From assembly GCA_009602725.1 (NCBI GenBank), contig WELB01000053.1, forward strand, positions 584,162-635,715: a DNA stretch of 51,554 bases, written 5' to 3'. Position 1 is the stretch's first letter. The number at the start of each line of letters is the position of its first letter. The stretch is from Spirogloea muscicola. Lineage: Eukaryota > Streptophyta > Zygnematophyceae > Spirogloeales > Spirogloeaceae. The position numbers were made by a program, and so were the translations under genes. This document shows, piece by piece, positions 1 to 11,559 of the stretch. Under the pieces are notes generated by a model. That model had not been told where the DNA came from, did no database searches, and saw nothing but the letters and a program-made list of their open reading frames with translations.

Positions 1-262
1 CGCCGGCGCTGGCCGGCCGCCGGCACAGCACGGCCTTGCGGCGTCGCTCCGGGTCCAGCCAGAAGAGTGCCGCATGCAGCGCAGCCACGACGACGGCGTC
101 CGCAGTCACCGCCGGGCCGCTGCCACCGCCGCCGGCGGCGGTGGCAGCCTCGCAAGCCTCGACGGCGGCGGCGAAGCCGGGCACGCAGCACGAGACCTCG
201 CCCCAGCCGCCATCGCTGGGGGCTGCCGCCGCCGCCGCCGCCGGCTGCGCCAGCTGCCCCAT
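1..262 (-). CDS. Unidentified protein, N-terminal part, runs off the left edge
   Basis: The minus strand is open from an ATG at 262 to the window edge (87 codons), with an in-frame TAG just upstream. The predicted start is MGQLAQPA followed by an alanine run, then a less repetitive stretch containing the words WGEVSCCVPGF, VVVAALHAALFWLDPERRR and KAVLCRR. This mixed composition looks more like protein than the Pro/Arg/Ala-rich frames on the other strand. An alternative is that the exon begins earlier, after a TAGCAG acceptor near 306, so that the ATG is internal. I do not recognise the family and propose no function. The very high GC content matches the first exons of the other genes here. 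Confidence 0.4.
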   Translation of the reverse strand, partial: MGQLAQPAAAAAAAPSDGGWGEVSCCVPGFAAAVEACEAATAAGGGGSGPAVTADAVVVAALHAALFWLDPERRRKAVLCRRPASAG

Positions 263-1816
263 GAGGGGCGGAGGCCGCCGGTGCGCCCTCTCGACGACGG
301 CCTCCTGCTACTGCTACGTCGAGGAGCTCGCCGAGACGCCTGCTCGCGCTCGCTGCGGCTCGGGCCTTGCCGCTGCGCAGGAGCCGTCGTCAGAGGGCGG
401 CCGCGACGGCGGCGACGGGCGGCTGCAAGAGCTCTCCGAGCTCCTTATCTTCCCAAGCCCGCCGCCGCAGCCGACGCCGCCGCCGCCGGCGATGGCGATG
501 GCGGCCGCAGGGCGCGAAGACTGCAGGAGGCCGAGACGGGTGGGCTCTGAGACAGGTGGCGCCGGGGAAGGAGGAGGGGGCGGAGCGGACGTGGCGGACG
601 CCGGGCGAGGGGCGCCCACGTAGAGCTGAGCGGCCCGCGGGGAGGGGGGGAGCGGGGGCGCGGAGGAGGGAGGGAGGGGCGGCGGCACTGCAGGCGCGGG
701 GCCCGCCCCGGAAGCGTCGCGGCCCCCTCGCCCGACGCCAAGCCTGCGCCGGAGGAAATGCGCCGACGCATTTCCTCCCGCACGAATTCCATTCAGTCAG
801 CGAACCGCTAAACCTTTCTGGGCTGGCTTCTCACTGCCCTCATCCCCCTTTTGAGAGAGCCACCTTTTTCTTTATTTTGTGATCACTTAGCAGTCCCACC
901 CGCCGGAGGAAATCCTTCACGGAGGGGGACGAAGACTTCCCGGGGCGCCCGTTGGCCGACATGCGAGCGCAGCTTCGCAGAAGGTGCTGCCGGGGGGTTT
1001 GGATGCGCACCGTACGCCAGGGGGGTACGGCCGCGGCCGGGTGCGCCCGCGGCGGGCCGCCGCCGGGCCGGTCTCCCTCGCCGGGAGGCCGTCGGAGTAG
1101 CCACCTCCTCAGTGCTGTAGCTTCGTGCCTTCGGCACCGTCCGGCCGGAAAAGATCTTAGCTAACTAGATCTTAGCCAACTTTTTGCTTCGCTTGGACCT
1201 TGTCCATTCCCTCTGGACACTGCATTTTACAGCCGCCGCCCCGTTTGGAAGAGCTCACTTCTTCTTCAGTGCTGTAGCAACTAGCCCCCAAATGTATGTA
1301 CCCATTGTGCATGCCATGCTGGCTGTGTCGACTCCAAGAGTTTATTCAGCTATGATCCCTTGTAATGCTGGAGAAAATAGCCTTGACTTTGATTGGACGT
1401 CAGTAAGGCAGCCCTCTCTTGTGTCGCATTACTTTCTACAGCTGCGCCGTCAAAGTAAATTATCAGTCCTCTGACAAGAAGGCGCACAGTGGGCATGAAT
1501 GAAAGGGAAGCCAATTGAGACAATACACTGTCCATGCAAGGCACAAGAAGTGGCAAAGGAATGGGGCTACTCAAACCCAAACCCTGGACAAAGCAGGGCT
1601 GAAGAGATCGGGCGAAAGCTTGGCTGTAGGAGGGCTACAGTGCACAAGCTTGAGCACATGCGCATTGGACAGACTAAGTTAGGAAGCCAGAGCTACGCCA
1701 TGGAAAGGGACACTGATGGCAATGAAGACAATTCCGAACTACAGAGCATACCTCTACTGTGCTACTTCAGAGATGAGGCATTCAGGATGGATTTGGAGAC
1801 TTGATGTCAATAACGA
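263..1816. other. Gene-free stretch: GC-rich upstream region and two tail remnants
   Basis: Positions 263-780 are extremely GC-rich, with CCG/GCC runs. They probably hold the promoter and 5' leader of the left-edge gene. Every frame there is open but of low-complexity Pro/Arg/Ala/Gly composition, which I treat as composition effects. Degenerate copies of the dispersed hairpin tail lie at about 801-870 (GGGCTGGCTTCTCACTGCCC) and 1194-1269. No convincing exon is seen between 1270 and the PIGW stop codon at 1817. Confidence 0.5.
801..870 (+). repeat. Solo retroelement hairpin tail
   Basis: The segment runs from AACCTTTCTGGGCTGGC through a damaged stem partner (TGCCC instead of CAGCCC) to GAGAGAGCCACCTTTTTC. 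It matches the tail found many times at 49-51 kb but has no adjoining ORF remnant. It is probably a severely 5'-truncated insertion. Confidence 0.6.
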
Positions 1817-4800
1817 TCAGATTTTGAAGGAGAGTCTGTGTTTCTGCATCACTACAGCCACAGCAGTCACCACAGCTATGTAAACGGTGAGCACTCCAAG
1901 GGCGACATGGTCTGAGGTCTGCAGCGTGTTCATGCTCAGGTTGACCATGCCAGTGAGGACATTGGCCTGCAACACGGTGGAAGGACTCACTCCACTCAGT
2001 GCTCTAATGTATGGCTGACATCACTACATATTTAATATATATATAAATATGTGTATATATATGTATCTGTATGTAGCTGATACGCCTGAATATACGCACC
2101 GTTCATTATGGACAGCAATGAGAGAAATTTGGTTGAGTTCCTCTCTCTCGCGGACATTGATCAGAAGTCTATGGAAGAGACGGCCCGTACCAGAAGGAAC
2201 ATAGGGAGGAGGTTGCTATCCAAGGCCCGTAGAAGAAGAGGGGGCTGCAGGTGCAGCCAAATCTCTGAGGCCTGGAAGAGAATGATAACCTGAGGCAAAG
2301 CACTATCAGTGAGAGGCGTTGGTGGAGCATGCTGCCTGCCAAAATTGCTGCCTATGTTCTACTTGTACTAAGAGGATTCCTTTTGTCCTAATTAAGATTT
2401 TCAGCACTAGTATCATGTATCAGTGGCTCGTCGTACGATTACACACAGGGGTGCTCGAGAGTCAGAGAATGCTTGGCGTGGCAGAGGGGTCAAGGCCTCT
2501 CACAAGCAAGTTCTGGGCCAGCATCCAGGTTACATATGCCAGGTTGCACTGCAGCGGAAGAAAAGAATTATGTTGCTGCGGTGAGGCTTGGGGGTAACGT
2601 TTGATGGAAAGCAAATTTCTTGCCGGACCACTCCTTTGACGACTGATATAATAATTAAGAAAAGAATGCACCAAGTGAGTCTGTATTTGGATGATTTCCT
2701 TCAGAAGAAGCAGAGAATAGGCAACTGTGTCAGCTCGCAGAGCAGATTGAAGACTTGCATGCTTACAGTACGTCGGGAAACTCTCTCCACAAATGCATTG
2801 CTCAACACAGTTGCTGCCCTGCACATTCACAATGTTGTCACGGCAAAGTAAGTTGATACCCACAGGCGCATACACCAACTCATGCTGCCGGCTCTCTGTG
2901 CCTGACCATAAAATTTGTAGTGGAAAGGAGCTGTGATCATAACAGGTGCCTAATAGCAGGTTTGGAAGACACCGTCAAGGACAGCATCTAGATATGCGGC
3001 TTGACAGCCACCAACAGCATCTCTTGCATCGATGTCTTCAAGCCAGAGAATCTGTATACCAGAACAAGACATCCATCATCACAGTTCTCCAGAGAGCCAC
3101 CAGAGGGCCTCCAGCCTCCGCAGGCTGGAAGATGTGCCGCCCTACTTGTACACTAGCCAAGAACAGTGCCAAGTAGCCTGCACCAGCCAGCTTAAAATCT
3201 CAGTTTGGTCCATGGAGTAGTGCAGTCGCTCAGCTCGGTATATCAAAATTTCTCGATTTTGACTCTCACACTCCTTGCAACTGTGCCAATCGAATCCACA
3301 CCTACACATGTGGCACTTACTTTCTGCAATTTGGGCTTAGGAAGCTAAACAGATGGCAATTACAGCTGCTGCATGCTGGACAGCAACATACCCAAGCAGC
3401 TGGCAATGCCCTCCTTGTTAAGGCTCAGGAGACCTGGCCCTCTCTTAGCTGAGTTAAGGTACTCGCTCCATCCAAAACCAGAGAGAGCAGTTTGATAGCC
3501 TGTGACACAACATGGTGTCAGGCAATGTTCCTAGGTTAAGGTAATTGACGTTCTTATATGAGAAGCTGGAATCAAGCTGGCCTGGCCTTGTAAAGATAAT
3601 TAGCATTAGAGCACCCTTGTGATGGGCAATCTGTCAATTACTAGAAGAAGGCTTACTGCCACTGCCTTTAAGCAAGTGCAGGCACAAACCTAGCAGTACT
3701 GTAACTGCACATATTGTGGCTCGATCAGCTGCCAGTGGAAGGGCTTGAGTAATGAGGGCAACTGCTGCTAGTGTGAAGAAAAAGTTCCAGTGTACGCCGT
3801 ATTCCCCCACATGCTCCTGTAGAAGCATGCAATTTGAGGCACTCTTTGAGTAGTAATTTGCTGACGTTTGTCATTGTATCAGACTCATGGATCATGGTGA
3901 CAGCCAACTAGAGCAGCCACATACAAGGTGGTAACAGCAGCACATATAAGAGTAAGTGACTTGACTAGAAATCTGCTGATATTGTTTTGTGAAAGCAGTC
4001 GTCTTTTATGCTCATTCCAAAGTTATTTAATGGTCATCATCAGGTGCCAACAGCAACTCATTTGTGCTTCTCACAATTGTGGATCGATCTCAGGGGTGTT
4101 GACGTACTTGATAGTCGATGCTCTTGGTTGACACTACACGAGCAACTCCAAGGAAGAGCAACGGGCTCACAGTCTTCAAGGAGAGTCGTGTCCTACCATC
4201 ATGAACAAAATTCACGACAGCTTACGAATTTTTCAGGGAGCTAGCAATAACATGAGACAGATTAATAGCATTGTACATCATTGTCTCGCGTCAACAAAGT
4301 CAACTTCGAAGAAGGCAAAGCAGTCCAACATGAATGAGGGCCCTCCTACACTATCTCCAGATCAAAAAGCTGGCCTACTTACGATGAAGCCAGGCCTCTG
4401 GCCTGCTTTGAGACGATGCCATTGGCGAATACGAACGATCCTACTCCAAGGTCCATCTAGACAAGAGCATAAGTTAGTCTTTGTATGTACGTCAAACTCA
4501 GCATGTCACTGTAGCATCTGAAGCCTGTTATGACACTATCATGCTGCAGCCAAGATCGAAACTCCACAGAAGAGAAGCATCATATACGAAGCAATAAGGT
4601 AATATTTAGCGCTGCATCAATTGCTTGTGCCTTTGCAAGGTACTAACAGGCCATATACTTACAAGACCTGAGCCAAAGGTCTCTGCTTTCGCATATCTTC
4701 GTGGGAATATTGGGAAGTCAACAGCCAAGATGGCTATGCAGGTTGTGAGCATCTGCGAGATGAATGCATCCTGCTTAGGCATGGTACCTTCAATGAAAGC

Positions 4801-7062
4801 CAAAAAGAGATTACGCGCAAAGCATGCCAATCTAGGCCAATGCTTTGCATCGCTGCGGAAGCAATGTCCAACATCACCACGGCACTATCAGCCTCACTCC
4901 CCTTTGGGATTGCATATGAGAAATTCACAATTTCTGCAGCAATCTTGCCTCACCATGATAGAGCGATAACAGCATATGAAGGGCTTGTTTCTGTTACCAA
5001 TGCTGCTGACAGACTGCTGCTGCAAGTGACCGCTACTGCATGCTCATATGCACAGCATTGCATAAGTATGTCAAGCGACGTGAGACAAGGATTGAAGCAT
5101 TACAGTCTCAGATGCTAGCTGCACTTCTTGGCTTGTTTTATGAAATTGGCTCAATGAATCTCATTAACGAATGCATATGATGTCTAGGATGCACGTAGAG
5201 TGGGAGACATGCATAGGCCACCTCACTGGCTGCTGTCTCCAGCTACGTGACTTTTGATGACAAGTAATGCAGCTAGTGTATTGCATAACGCGGTGAAAGG
5301 CGGAAGGCTCATATGGCAGACATGCAAGGGCTCAACAGTGAGCAGACGCGCTTATATGGTCTGTATTACTTACCTCTTGGCCTTTGAGAGCAAGCCTGCC
5401 ACTGCTAGTAATTCCACCGCGAAAATATGTAATAGCCAATCTGAGCCAACCTGTCATCTTGCACCTTAGCCATAATATGAGATTGGTGCAGTCAAAACAT
5501 TGTCATCATCTTTGTAGGATAGGCCATGGAAGAATCTATAATACATTGTTCTAGCTGAGAGACGCAACAGAAACAACACATGTGCTGCCATCACTGCTTC
5601 TTAAGACAGTGCACGGAGACAAGCATGAACCATCTGGCTTGCGGATGGGGGTCTTGGCTGCCTTAAGCCCTTGCCCATAATATGAGAGCAGAGATGGAGC
5701 TCACCGTCATAACAACAACGGTTGGCACCACAATGAGGAGGAAGTCGAAGCTGATGCTTAACAAGACCTTATCATCTGCGAGGTCCTTTGCTGGGGAGGA
5801 GGACCTGCCTACACCAGCATTTGGTGCTGCACCATTTAGCACTACTCGCAACCTTCTGTATGCAGCTGTAAGAGCCTGAGAGAGCACAGGAGTACTATTT
5901 GACCTAGTCAAGCCGCAAGGACCTACCAAAGGCTCAATCCTCCATCATCAACTAGTATGATATGATACCACGCTGCTAATTATCTTAAACCTGGGGGTGC
6001 ACTATCTCATCCTAAGTCATACGTTTGTACACCTCAAGCTGGTGATCAGGCTTGGAAGGAGATTGATGGCATGGTGAGGAAGCTTGTGCATGACTATTGC
6101 CTTAGCTTCTCCTGAAAAATGTGCCAGAGCAAGGCAACAGACCAAGGTGTTTGCCAGCAGGTATTGACCATTGCACCTGACGCATACAGAGGGGCCTCGT
6201 CGCCAGAGGAGCTCCAAGAGCTGTCGTGCAATCGTGAAACCCTGGACAGAGGCGGAAACCCTTGCCTCCAGCAGTCAGGTCCTCGGGGTCTTCAGAAAAC
6301 CTCAGCACCTCCAAGCAGGCTAATGACTGCAATTTGTGTCAGCTGATGATCCTTACATGCAAGCCTGCCCTTGATATGTAACAAATACTTCTCATCCACG
6401 TCCTTGTGTGCTATGAACTACGTACTGGTGCAAAGCAACGGGCGCCACTCACAGTCACTGCCATGGTCATAGCTGCAACTTCCAGCACGGTGGTGCCACT
6501 CAGATTGCTCACGAAGCTGCCACAGGCTAGCTGAGGGAGTCAGAAAGGAGACTATCATTGTGAAGGCATGGCTCCATATCTTACTAAGTGCTGATTGAAA
6601 GCCTAAGTCTTTGCGACCTCAACGGCTGACTGCACTTCAGGATTGTTAGTTAATTGGTGCATCAGGAGGAGTCAAGGCTGCAAGCTGATCTAAGCCTCCG
6701 AACGTTGACATTACGTGGCTCGTCCATAGTTGACTCCTAGACATGGCATTTCCTAGCTGCTGTCCAACTCATTCTGCATTAGCCCAAAGCTGCAGCTCGA
6801 CTAAGGTGGCTTGCAGCATTGGCGTTCGAGTGGGCGCAGCCTCACGAGGCTCCAGCTACATGAGCACACAAGACTGCCACCAACCAACATGATAGCAAAT
6901 CCTCTAAGTCGCGGATGCTAAGCGACAGACTCGGTGCTCCTTGACGACACGCATTCGGTATTGTGTTAGCAGCAGCACGTGGAGGAGCAGCGGCGCTCAC
7001 TCTTCTTTCTGTGAGCGCAGCGAGACAGTCGGGGGCTCGCCACGGCCCTCCATGGCGCCCAT
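1817..7062 (-). CDS. PIGW: GPI-anchor inositol acyltransferase PIGW/GWT1
   Basis: ER multi-pass enzyme that acylates the inositol of GlcN-PI during GPI-anchor synthesis. I read 15 exons with consistent phases: 7062-7001, 6516-6453, 5875-5705, 5450-5374, 5307-5247, 4770-4663, 4456-4383, 4192-4108, 3816-3657, 3499-3392, 3177-3060, 2818-2767, 2548-2504, 2244-2191, 1966-1817 (462 aa, usual for the family). Recognisable blocks in order are FVSNLSGTT near the N-terminus, [93 protein letters not shown] and [11 protein letters not shown] near the C-terminus. Hydrophobic membrane segments occur throughout. The start ATG lies in a short GC-rich exon; exon 1 is the weakest part of the model, and exon 5 is supported mainly by phase. 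The 45-, 52- and 54-base exons are easily missed by gene finders. The last intron contains a TA-rich stretch near 2030-2080. Confidence 0.9.
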
Positions 7063-7361
7063 GCCGCCCGGCGGCTGCTCTGCACTGCCTCAGCTCGACG
7101 CCCGATTGACCACCGCAGGCCGCCTTGCGGTTGTCGGACGCCGACCGCTGACCCTGCTTCTGCAAGCGCAGCTCCTCCAACGAGGGCCTGCTTGCAGGCG
7201 TGCCAGCGCAGAGGAGGCTTCGGCGTGGCTCTTCTTCCCGCTACCGGCATTCACGCTGCTGCACTCTCTGCGCCGTGTTTGTTCACTCTATCTTCTGGGC
7301 TGACCAATTACAGCCGTGGCCCTCTACTGGAAGAGGCTTCTCTCCTTTCTACTCGTGATTG

Positions 7362-7462
7362 CTGAGCAGCTAAGCTTAGCAGCTGCTAAACTTAGCAGCT
7401 GAGCAGCTTAGCTTAGCAGCTTAGCTAAGCTTGACATGTAAGCTCAGCAGCTTACATGTCAA
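7362..7462. repeat. Cluster of inverted AGCAGCTTAGCT repeats ending in a perfect hairpin
   Basis: Units built from AGCAGCTTAGC and its complement alternate over about 70 bases and contain the palindrome CTAAGCTTAG. The cluster ends with a perfect 14-base stem: 7431-7444 (TTGACATGTAAGCT) pairs with 7449-7462 across a 4-base loop. It lies 300-400 bases upstream of the PIGW ATG on the minus strand. Confidence 0.8.
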
Positions 7463-7607
7463 AGTGCATGCCTTCGTACTTGGCCACTCAGGCCCTCCAT
7501 CACTTTTTCCAAATTTCGTATCCTTTTCAGGCTGCTGTCACATCTCCATTACCAGTCATGGAGCTCAAGGCGTAGCTCTTGCAACCTTCTGCTTGTTTGA
7601 GAGCGGT

Positions 7608-7691
7608 TTAGGGCTGTTCAGCCCCTTTGGATCTCGTCAATACTTCTTGGGCTGGCTTTGCTAAGCCCTCGCCCCCTTTGGAAGAGCTCGA
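7608..7691 (+). repeat. Solo retroelement hairpin tail
   Basis: It contains TCTTGGGCTGGCTTTGC followed by AAGCCC and then CGCCCCCTTTGGAAGAGCTC, matching the tail consensus of the family at 41.9 kb. No ORF remnant adjoins it. Confidence 0.6.
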
Positions 7692-7866
7692 TACGGTTTA
7701 CTGCATGGTTGTCAATCGTCGTTGTAGCTCTGCTCGCAACAAGAGCTGCCACAAAAGTTCACGCGCTCAGAAATGGCTTCTGACTCATTCAGTCCGCCAA
7801 AGAAGTAACTCGGGTATGCAAGGTGGATCAGACTTGTCGGCAGTGGGCTTCACATGCTTAAGGTGA

Positions 7867-7891
7867 AGGTTTGGGGTTCAGGGTTTAGGGT
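7867..7891 (+). repeat. Telomere-like patch (TTTAGGG type)
   Basis: Degenerate units GGTTTGGGGTTCAGGGTTTAGGG sit in an otherwise ordinary sequence. The unit matches the plant-type telomere word TTTAGGG. It is too short to be a real telomere array. Confidence 0.6.
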
Positions 7892-8875
7892 GACTGCCAC
7901 CAATATATTGGAGATCCTTGGAGTTTAGTACATTGACATGAATCGTTTCCAAAGAGATACTGGTAGAGGCCAGCCAAATGCATGAGGTATTCATATCACT
8001 GTTCTCCACAGATGATCTGCAAACGCATATTCTTCTCAGAAGGGGCGATAGCTGTGAAGGCCAGCCCAAACCAAGAATGCCCAACATCCGAACTGGCTGG
8101 AAGAAAGGCTTGATGACCCTAGTCAGCAGCCTCAAGTCAGAGTAGCTTGCAGTCACAGAGTACTATTGAAACATGTGTTACTTACGGCTGTGAGTTGCAC
8201 TTCTTGCACCTCCGCCCACTTCCATAGAGTGTCACACAAATTGGAGGTTGGGCCCCTGCTAAGCCTGACAAGCCCTTGATCATTTTACTTGGAGAGAATC
8301 TAATGTATGCAACGGCATGCAACGGCCCCCCTTAAGGGCGCAGAGCAGCTTAGCTGCATAGACTACTTATGCAGCGTACTGGTGGCCCACTTGGGGTGGC
8401 TGTACGATTCTGCGAGCTCAGAATACCACAGCGAGAACCTGCAGTTCACCTCACTTTGCAAGGCTGCAAGTCTTCAAGCAAGGAATCAAGTGTCCTTGCT
8501 TGCAGCAGACTGCCCTAAGAAGCCCTACAAAGCCAGAGAACCTTGCACCTGCTAAACATATACCCATCCCTTGAGACAAAGGCATCGCACGAACAAGTGA
8601 GATGTTTGTGCCGGGCATGGCGTACATGTAATGGCTGGACCATTCTGCAGCTGCCTCGCAAAACCAATGACCAAGCAATCTATTGAGGCCTGCCGGAGCC
8701 CCCATACTTGGAAAGCACCCCTGTAAAGAATTGCCGCTCCTTCTTCTTCAGCCTGTAGAATCACAGTAGTACAATGCGTACTAAACTTGACATAAGTACG
8801 TAGTCTTCCCATTCAGAGCAGGAAAGCAGGAGCAACGGCTCTTTTGCAAATAATTGCTCAAGCATGGCAGGGATG

Positions 8876-11122
8876 TCACTGACAGCAGCTGTGCCAGCAA
8901 GGTATGCTGCAACTACTCTCAGCTGCTGTCTGCAAGTCAGCATTCTCATCTCTGCACCTGCTTGGCACTGGAGTCGACCACGCTGCAGCGCTCTTTGTCC
9001 CCTCTTTTTGCTTCGCCTTGACAACCTTGCTGCCACGCACGCTGCTATTGGCCTGCGGCCCCCTTGACTCCTCCACAGTGGGGTTTCTTGAACCTGTTGG
9101 AGGGGCTCTAGTAAGCATTTTTCCCTCAAGAGCTTCAATCTGGCTCTCCAATATGTGCACATTACCAGTCTGACTGCCTCTGGCACCCTGTCTTGACAAT
9201 TTTGCAGCTCTTCTTGCATCTTGTGATACTCTGATGCCTCGGATGCTCGGCGGATGGCCTTCTGCTTCCATTCCCAAGGGCCCATACTCGGACGTCATTG
9301 CCATCTCCTCCTCTAGAGCCAGGTCGTCGGCATCCTCCAGGGCGTCCCAGACCACCCTTTCCAGGGCCGCCTCATCGTCATCAGCATTCTCGCTGGACTT
9401 CCTTCCTGCTTCTCTAACTGTTGGATTTGATGCTTGCTCAATGGCATTGCCGGTAGACCTCTGCTCAAGTATCTCTGTGCGAGGCATTGCCTTCCTTGCT
9501 GGCAGGCGGGTCACAGTCCTCGCCAAGACAGCTGGCTGCAGGAGCCCTACATCGGCAAATAAATCATCCCTAGCAGTTTGCCCCTGGGCCTTGCCAGTCT
9601 TTATTGCATTTCTTGGCTGTGGCACCAGGCCACCCTGCTTCGGCATCAAGGAAGCAACGGCACCCTGCCGGACCTGAAGAGGCTGCAGTGGCAAGGTGCC
9701 ACGATTGACGCTCGCCTCAGCCCCAACCGGTGAATCGCCGCACGACTCGGCGAGCTGGCAGACAAGCATCCTCTCCACCTTGCCAAAGGTCACAACTTGC
9801 CCGTTGTACTCTCTTACGAACCTGCAATATCAGCTGGCAAAAGTCATTGGAAGACAATGAGTGGAGCAACTCCAGAGAGGTATATCAAACGTATTACACC
9901 AGAGGTCCTACTCGCAAGCACCTCTGCAGAAGACGGCTGTTATTTAGCAAAAGCAGCAAAGATACAACATACAACATACATTTTCGCTGCTTCCTGCTAC
10001 AATACTTAATAGAGAGCTACTTTTGACTTGACCTCTAGCAAAGCAGATGTCAGAAGAATCCATCAGAAATGATCTCTTATGCTGCATTCGTTTAGCAACC
10101 TGACCTGCTGGCCAGGGCCAGATCGGCGAAGGTGAAGAAGGCATAGCCGACGCACTCAGGCTCCCGTGTTTTGGCAGAGCCCCTTGCAACAGCTCGAATG
10201 TGAAGCAGGCCCGGCACACCCCGAAGCGCTGCGCGCAGGTCCCTGTCCACGTTGCGCTTCCGAGGGAGGTTGCCAACCCAAACCAGCACGCCAGTAGGCG
10301 GGGGTGGCTCTTCAAGCACAATCATGAAAATGTGACTCTTCAGGGTCTCCTTTTACGATTCCTCTTCGTATGCAGAGAATGAATGTTGTTGATGTGAAGC
10401 TTTTGCATCTCAGTACTCAATTGGAGCTACAGTCTGATCCTTACTGCTGGAGTTTCCAGACCGTAAACCCTTAAACCCTGAACCCTTTAAACCCCAAACA
10501 CGTGAACCCTAAACGGCACAGAGGTCGCAAATATAAGTGTACGGGGTAACACATTGAGCCTGTGGCTTGAGCAATGCACATGTCCTCCATCGTGCAAACT
10601 CCGCCAGAGCTGCCTTAAGGGGCCAGGCATTACCAGCCTTGTGCACGAAACATCCGCCGGAAATGAGATCGCCAGGGGCATAACCACGTGCTGGGGGCAC
10701 CCCATCCTCTTAAGACTGGTGACGACTGAGATTGTCAACATTTTGCTTCGGGATATAGGGTGCAGGACCTCTGCTTCGCATCCTATAGAGGGATCGCCGG
10801 CAGTACCTGTTTTCGCCGGCTTGCCAGCCACCGTCTGCGGCGCGCTGGTTGGCGGGCGGCGACCACCTTTTGACGCCGCGGCACTGGCGGCCCGGGCGCG
10901 CCGGCTGGCCTCCATCTCCTGCACCAGCTTGTCCTCCAGCGCGGTGTCGTAGGCGCGGCCCTGACCGAAGCCCGGCGGCTTGGTGCGGAGCCAGTCGCGC
11001 ATGTGCTCCGGCGACGCGAACGTGATGGGCTCCGCGAGCTTGTCGTCCTTGGCGGCGCAGCGGGCCGGGGCCACCGCCGCCGAGCCGCGACGCAGCAGCC
11101 AGGCGCTGCGCCGCGTCGCCAT
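8876..11122 (-). CDS. RRM-domain RNA-binding protein
   Basis: Predicted RNA-binding protein of unknown target. My model has three exons: 11122-10769, 10349-10105 and 9821-8876 (514 aa). The N-terminus (MATRRSAWLLRRGS, Arg/Ala/Ser-rich) looks like an organelle-targeting peptide. It is followed by a block (PEHMRDWLRTKPPGFGQG, ALEDKLVQEME) that I associate with plant RRM proteins. The RRM itself spans exons 2-3: RNP2 is VWVGNL, RNP1 is YAFFTF, and the fold closes with VREYNGQVVTFGKVERMLV. The remaining 300 residues are acidic and low complexity. The exon 2-3 junction is solid. The exon 1 donor is uncertain because a better-looking GT at 10806 breaks the phase, and the C-terminal end is uncertain. 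It is head-to-head with GTF3C3. Confidence 0.7.
10468..10516 (-). repeat. Telomere-like patch (CCCTAAA type) in the RRM gene's first intron
   Basis: On the plus strand it reads AAACCCTTAAACCCTGAACC and on to GAACCCTAAAC, about five degenerate plant telomere units. Similar telo-box words occur in plant promoters and first introns. Its orientation is opposite to the patch at 7867-7891. Confidence 0.7.
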
Positions 11123-11559
11123 GGCCGACACCTGGTGCGGCGCCGCAGGCAGGGCGGCGCGGGTGAGGCAGGGCGCCTTAGCGAGGCGCCTCGGCAGCAG
11201 CCGATGGATGCGGAGCGCCGTCTCCTCACCAGCTCACGCGCGCTGGTGGCCACGCGCCGCAGGTCTCCTCGGCGGCAGTTGCGGCCGCCTCCATAGGCGG
11301 CGTCGGCGGAGGCGGCGGCGGCGGCCGCCGCGGCGGCGGGGGCGGCGGCGGCCGTGGCGGCCATACAGGGAGTAGGGGGTGGGGGGGGGCCGAGCCAAGA
11401 ATCTGACCAGGGCGGTAAGCCACCTCCCTCCTCCTGCAGGCGGCGGGGTCCGACTCCTGATCGCAGCGCGGCGGCGCCGCCGCCGCCGCCGCCGTCGACG
11501 GCGGCACTGGCGCCGCGCTCCCGGCCGCCACTGTGGTGCGGCGTCCGTGACAGGCCCCG
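11123..11559. promoter_or_regulatory. Divergent intergenic region between the RRM gene and GTF3C3
   Basis: These 437 bases separate two oppositely directed start codons (11122 minus, 11560 plus). They are strongly GC-rich, with GGC/CGG runs at about 11300-11360 and CCG runs at 11470-11500. No TATA-like word is evident. The layout suggests a shared CpG-rich bidirectional promoter; this is inferred from position and composition only. Confidence 0.5.

Larger units (their letters stand above)
7063..8875. other. Intergenic stretch between PIGW and the RRM gene
   Basis: No exon is convincing here. The interval holds the presumed PIGW promoter, a cluster of inverted repeats (7362-7462), a hairpin-tail copy (7608-7691) and a telomere-like patch (7867-7891). 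It may include the 3' UTR of the RRM gene. A minus-strand frame between 8761 and 9285 overlaps the RRM gene's last exon and could carry an alternative C-terminus, but I could not show this. Confidence 0.45.

Noticed and set aside
36-882. Several overlapping long plus-strand open frames rich in Arg, Pro, Ala and Gly
   Set aside because: They arise from extreme GC content; all frames are open at once and the protein sequences have no recognisable domain.
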